From positions 24,469,001-24,533,000 of the forward strand of contig JAJNNQ010000024.1 of assembly GCA_027886175.1 (NCBI GenBank): a DNA stretch of 64,000 nucleotides, read 5' to 3'. The notes under the pieces are model-generated. The model was not told the origin of the DNA and did not search any database. It saw nothing but the letters and a program-made list of their open reading frames with translations. Positions within the stretch are counted from its first letter, which is position 1, and each line of letters begins with the position of its first letter. Origin of the DNA: Phylloscopus collybita. Lineage: Eukaryota > Chordata > Aves > Passeriformes > Phylloscopidae. A program made the translations under genes and the position numbers. Shown one piece after another: positions 60,501 to 64,000 of this stretch.

Positions 60501-62586
60501 GAGTCACCGTGCCAACTTAAACCCTTCTGCAGGGCAGGGATGGCAACAGCTCCTTATGCAAAGGTTGCCAAACGTTCCTCCTAACTGAGCACAGAATGAC
60601 TAAGAGCAATGAAAATGGCAAATCAGACCTGGGATGCAGCAGGAGAGGTATTTCTAGTACAGGGAGAAGAGTGAACAGCATGCTCCTCTGTAAGTCTGAG
60701 GCCTCACTGAATAAAGTTGAGTGTAATTCTGATTATCCACTTTCAAAAAGAATGTAACTCAAGCCAGGATTGGTGCAAAGACAGGCTAATAAGGAAGAGA
60801 ACAAAGAGCTTAGCTTTATCAAAGAAGAACTAGAAAGACCTGGTTTGTCTGGCCTAGAGCAAAGATTTTGTGTTAAAATACAACCTTGGCATGACATCAG
60901 AGATAAATACACAGCTCATTAATAAATTCAAACTGGAATTCAGAAGTTAGAGCATTTGCACTAGGGCCTAGGAAGTCAGGTCACTGCCTGCTCATTCTTA
61001 AACAGGTGTTAGGACTTCCAGTCCTGTCACACACTTCAAACTTTTAGTTGAGACTATTAATTCATTAAACTTTGCTTCTATCAACTGGAAGGATTCTGTC
61101 TTTTGAGCAGTTCAGGTTAATTTGCCTGAAAACATCACCCAAAACGGTTCGATTATTTATAAATATGATACTTGAGGAAAAAAATCAAAATGGGAAACTA
61201 AAAACTTCAGTCTTAGAAGAGTTTAGGTCCATTGTTCACAGGCCTTTTAAAAAGGGACCTTGTTATCAAAGATGTTCATGATAAGGTTTGAAGAATAGCC
61301 TTCCCCCTTCTTTATGTTTTAAATTGTGCTGCTATTAGGCCACATTATGGCTCTTCTTTTCCTTGATACCAATTCTTCTCCTGCTGGGACAAAGGTAGGA
61401 TGGTAGAGGAAGCCAATCCAAACAAGAAGTAAGAGCCACAGGCTCATGCTAGAGTGGAGAAACAGTGTATGAGAGCAAGCTATTTAAGGGCAGGTTTAGC
61501 ACACCAAGGACTGAATAGGCAAAGTCATCAAGTTGCCAACAGTTTCAAACCCAACTAACAATGGGTTTTGGACCAGCTTTTAGAACTATAAACCAGCCAC
61601 AGCTTCCTACTGAACTTCAAGAAGAGGCTGAGCACGCCCAAGGAAGCACTAATAAATTGTTGGTGTACCTTGGTTTCTTTTGCCCCCAAGCAGGTGATGC
61701 CCCCAGCAGATGATGGAAAAATGACTCCATCAAAGAAAAGGGGCACACAGCAGCAACATCTAGAAAACCTCTGTAAGGGTATGTTAGCTATTTTAAAAAG
61801 GTATTGTCCTAATTCTGGTAATGAAATAGTATTAAACAACTTCATAAACAAATGCTTGTGTTGACTGACCTACCTGTCCCTTTCAAGTCAACCAACTTCT
61901 TTCATCTTAATGGCTTCTGCTCCTAACACTGCTGAAATGACTAACCATGGCTCACTGCACGCTGTGTGCGTACAGGAAACCCTCATAGGCTCCTGGAGGA
62001 AAACCAAATGCACAGGACCCCATGTCTGACTCTGAGTGGCTAAAACAAACAACCCCACTGTCATAGTGACAGCCAAGAACACACAGTCAGCCACATGCCT
62101 GGAGCCTTCTGCCAAGTATTTCAGAATGAAGATTGGCTTGGGAGGTTCCTCTAAACACCTACGTACTGGATTACAGGAGTCAGGGCTGCTTCAGCAACTA
62201 ACTCACACTGAGCACCCTACCTGTGTATGTCAGGCAAGACTCACCCCAAATGCCTCTCCTGCATGCTTGGGGGAATGCATGGCACCTCCAAATCATGCTC
62301 TAGTGACCTTGAGGGAAAGAAGACATTTCTAACAGCAGAGCAGGAGCTAAGCCAGAAGCTTACCCAGGAGCGTCGAGGCCGCCTCCACAGCACCATTGTA
62401 GATGTCCGCGCTGGGAGAAGGCAGCACCATCTCCCACAGGCCCTGAGCGTAGTTGATGACCTGAAAGTAGCCACAGGTGGACAGTGCCCACCACACTGAC
62501 CAGCACAGCATGGTCCTGGAGGAGTAGCACTGCAGGAAGTCCTGCCAGAGATCTTTGAGCACCTTTACGATGTCAACTTTCTGCTT
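57412..62586 (-). CDS. SLC19A2: SLC19A2, thiamine transporter 1 (C-terminal half, last four coding exons)
   Basis: SLC19A2 is a plasma-membrane thiamine carrier of the folate/thiamine transporter family (12 TM segments); loss in humans causes thiamine-responsive megaloblastic anaemia. Exons 62364-62586, 58763-58955, 57772-57913 and 57412-57537 join in phase to 227 residues. They cover the second transmembrane half. The sequence begins [20 protein letters not shown], includes [40 protein letters not shown] and [20 protein letters not shown], and ends [15 protein letters not shown]. Each block closely matches human SLC19A2, and its place next to CCDC181 supports SLC19A2 over SLC19A3. Exons for the first half, with the start codon, lie beyond 64000. 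Confidence 0.94.
57538..57771 (-). other. SLC19A2: SLC19A2 last intron
   Basis: A 234-bp intron with donor CAG|gtatga. No other feature. Confidence 0.9.
57772..57913 (-). CDS. SLC19A2: SLC19A2 coding exon
   Basis: It completes a Thr codon, then encodes [20 protein letters not shown] to GLDIFTQ. Human has [20 protein letters not shown]. It spans about TM11. Confidence 0.94.
57914..58762 (-). other. SLC19A2: SLC19A2 intron
   Basis: A 0.85-kb intron. No recognisable feature. Confidence 0.88.
58763..58955 (-). CDS. SLC19A2: SLC19A2 coding exon
   Basis: It has 63 codons, [20 protein letters not shown] to YMMLITVA, flanked by split Gly and Thr codons. It covers about TM8-TM10. The acceptor is cccctcacag and the donor AC|gtgagt. 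Confidence 0.94.
58956..62363 (-). other. SLC19A2: SLC19A2 intron (3.4 kb)
   Basis: A stretch near 60770-60960 faintly recalls decayed CR1 (tggtttgtctggcctagag) but is too diverged to call. No coding features. Confidence 0.8.
62364..62586 (-). CDS. SLC19A2: SLC19A2 coding exon (start of second transmembrane half)
   Basis: It has 74 codons plus [21 protein letters not shown] to EAASTLL, including [15 protein letters not shown] of TM7. The acceptor is ctatgcag and the donor G|gtaagc. The phase-0 start implies the preceding large exon ends on a full codon beyond the window. Confidence 0.94.
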
Positions 62587-64000
62587 CTGCATAGATTGGA
62601 GAAGGAAGGGGAGAGAAATGTTAAGTCTTTGTTTACAAATACTTCACACTGCTCCACAAAATTGCCCCTTTGGTGGTCTGATCACTGAACAAAAAGCTTT
62701 CCCATCCCACAGTCTCTGTGCCAAACAGGGCTGTATCCTTACATGCACAGGAAGGGTTCAGTCCCAAGCCCCCTGCATCTCTGGCTCTCCCCAGCAGAGA
62801 GCAGGGACTGCCACATGTTATGTGAGCAACTGAAGGGTACCAGAAAAAAAAACACCAGAGAACAGGACACAATATCCACTTTGACAAGACAGGATCAGAA
62901 GCCAGCTATTTACATCATAAAGACAAAAAGTATCACTGACACTTTTAAGTCCTGATTCAAATTCAACCAAATTTTGTAGCAGAGAGAACTGTATCTGTTC
63001 CCAAATAAGTTGATTTTCTTTAGAACAGGCATTGGGAGTTTATAAATACTCAAAGAAGCAATCTCATTACCACACACTCTGCCCCTGCTGAAGCTCACCA
63101 AGGCTTCAAGAAGGTGAGAGATGTCACCTGGGGATCTAAAGGGAAACAGAAGCTACTGCCATCAGACACTGCTGTTGCAAATGGCAGTTCCTGGACTTAC
63201 AAGTGCCCTGACGAATGGGATGAGATAAAAATGAAGATTTCCACTCCAAATCTTTCTAGAAAGAGCATTAAAGGGGGCAGACCCTTAAAAATAATTGAAA
63301 ATACATCAATTCTAGCAGGGGATGACAACAATCAAAATTGCTTTTTACATACAGGCTGTTACAGTCCTGTTCTTTACCACTTTATGTCAACAGCAGCAGA
63401 GGAAAAGAGCATGTCTTCACTTTGCAGACAAAAGCTCCTGGTTACAGTTGCTGCATGCACACATGTACAGACATAGTGTAAACTCTGTAGGGCAGGACCC
63501 TTCTAGGCTGAGTAGGAGGAGCAGTTACTTCATGCGAGACTGGGCAGAGCCCCAAGGCCCACTCAGCACCTCAGGCTCCCGTGAACTTGGATTCCCTGCA
63601 GGGAAACATGCAGCATTGTCACAGGACTGAGCTATTGCACATTGTGCTGTCACACGTCCAGTTTCAGAGTGGTTTCCAGACAGCAATAGCAACTTTGAGC
63701 TCTTGGCATTATGCCCTTTCCCTGGGGGAATCATGCAGTGTGTGCCTGGGAAAGACTATTTTCCATGAGCAATAAACTCATTTCAAAAGGTTTCTACTAA
63801 AACCCCAAAAGACCAGAGCCTGAAACCTGTCCTGAACTTCCTTTCTTCCAACCCCTTCAAGGGTCACTGATTTCTAAGTATTTTTATTAAACGCTACACA
63901 GTCCCACCGGTGCTTTGCCAACGGCGTAACTCTTGCTCTGTATGTGGATACTGTTCCTCCAAAACAACAGAACAACTTGGGAAGAGGTGAGCTTGTGGCA
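62587..64000 (-). other. SLC19A2: SLC19A2 intron (partial)
   Basis: Intronic sequence to the window edge. I looked for the large exon encoding the first transmembrane half and did not find it here. Short frames only. Confidence 0.75.

Noticed and set aside
60770..60960. Faint similarity to CR1 in the SLC19A2 intron
   Set aside because: Only one or two short phrases match; too diverged to call without a repeat library.
62587..64000. Search for the upstream SLC19A2 exon encoding the first transmembrane half
   Set aside because: No frame here resembles that region; the exon is expected beyond the window.

Overview
The window is vertebrate nuclear DNA, almost certainly from a bird. The genes are split by GT-AG introns, the interspersed repeats are CR1 LINE fragments of the avian type, and the gene order matches human 1q24: NME7, BLZF1, CCDC181, SLC19A2. 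There are no bacterial operons, CRISPR arrays, tRNA or rRNA genes that I can see. Most long open frames are chance frames in introns or in GC-rich promoter DNA. Gene identities rest on protein similarity recalled from the human orthologues plus in-phase splice junctions, not on a database search.

Layout. (1) 1-33034, minus strand: the 5' part of NME7, with six coding exons giving residues 1-216 (DM10 domain and most of the first NDP-kinase domain). The rest lies to the left of the window. (2) About 33035-33408: a CpG-rich head-to-head promoter shared by NME7 (leftward) and BLZF1 (rightward). (3) 34744-40249, plus strand: the complete BLZF1 (golgin-45) coding region, six coding exons, 395 aa, with a 3' UTR to about 41.5 kb. 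(4) 42872-48130, minus strand: the complete CCDC181 coding region, five coding exons, 511 aa. It contains a 36-bp in-frame tandem repeat. Its probable CpG-island promoter lies at about 51.0-51.5 kb, with an RFX X-box and a 21-bp minisatellite. (5) 57412-62586, minus strand: the last four coding exons of SLC19A2 (thiamine transporter 1), 227 aa. The N-terminal exons lie beyond 64000.

Functional links. NME7 and CCDC181 are both genes of motile cilia and flagella, and RFX-type X-boxes can be seen at the CCDC181 island and, in degenerate form, at NME7. BLZF1 is a Golgi coiled-coil protein and SLC19A2 a plasma-membrane thiamine carrier, so the block is a conserved syntenic neighbourhood and not a pathway cluster.

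The observations most worth a second look are the Cys-containing 12-residue repeat array in CCDC181, a near-perfect 90-nt hairpin in an NME7 intron (8726-8815), the X-box and minisatellite island upstream of CCDC181, an apparently shortened CCDC181 C-terminus, and the NME7 start codon lying at the very end of exon 1. I found no clearly novel multi-gene system.
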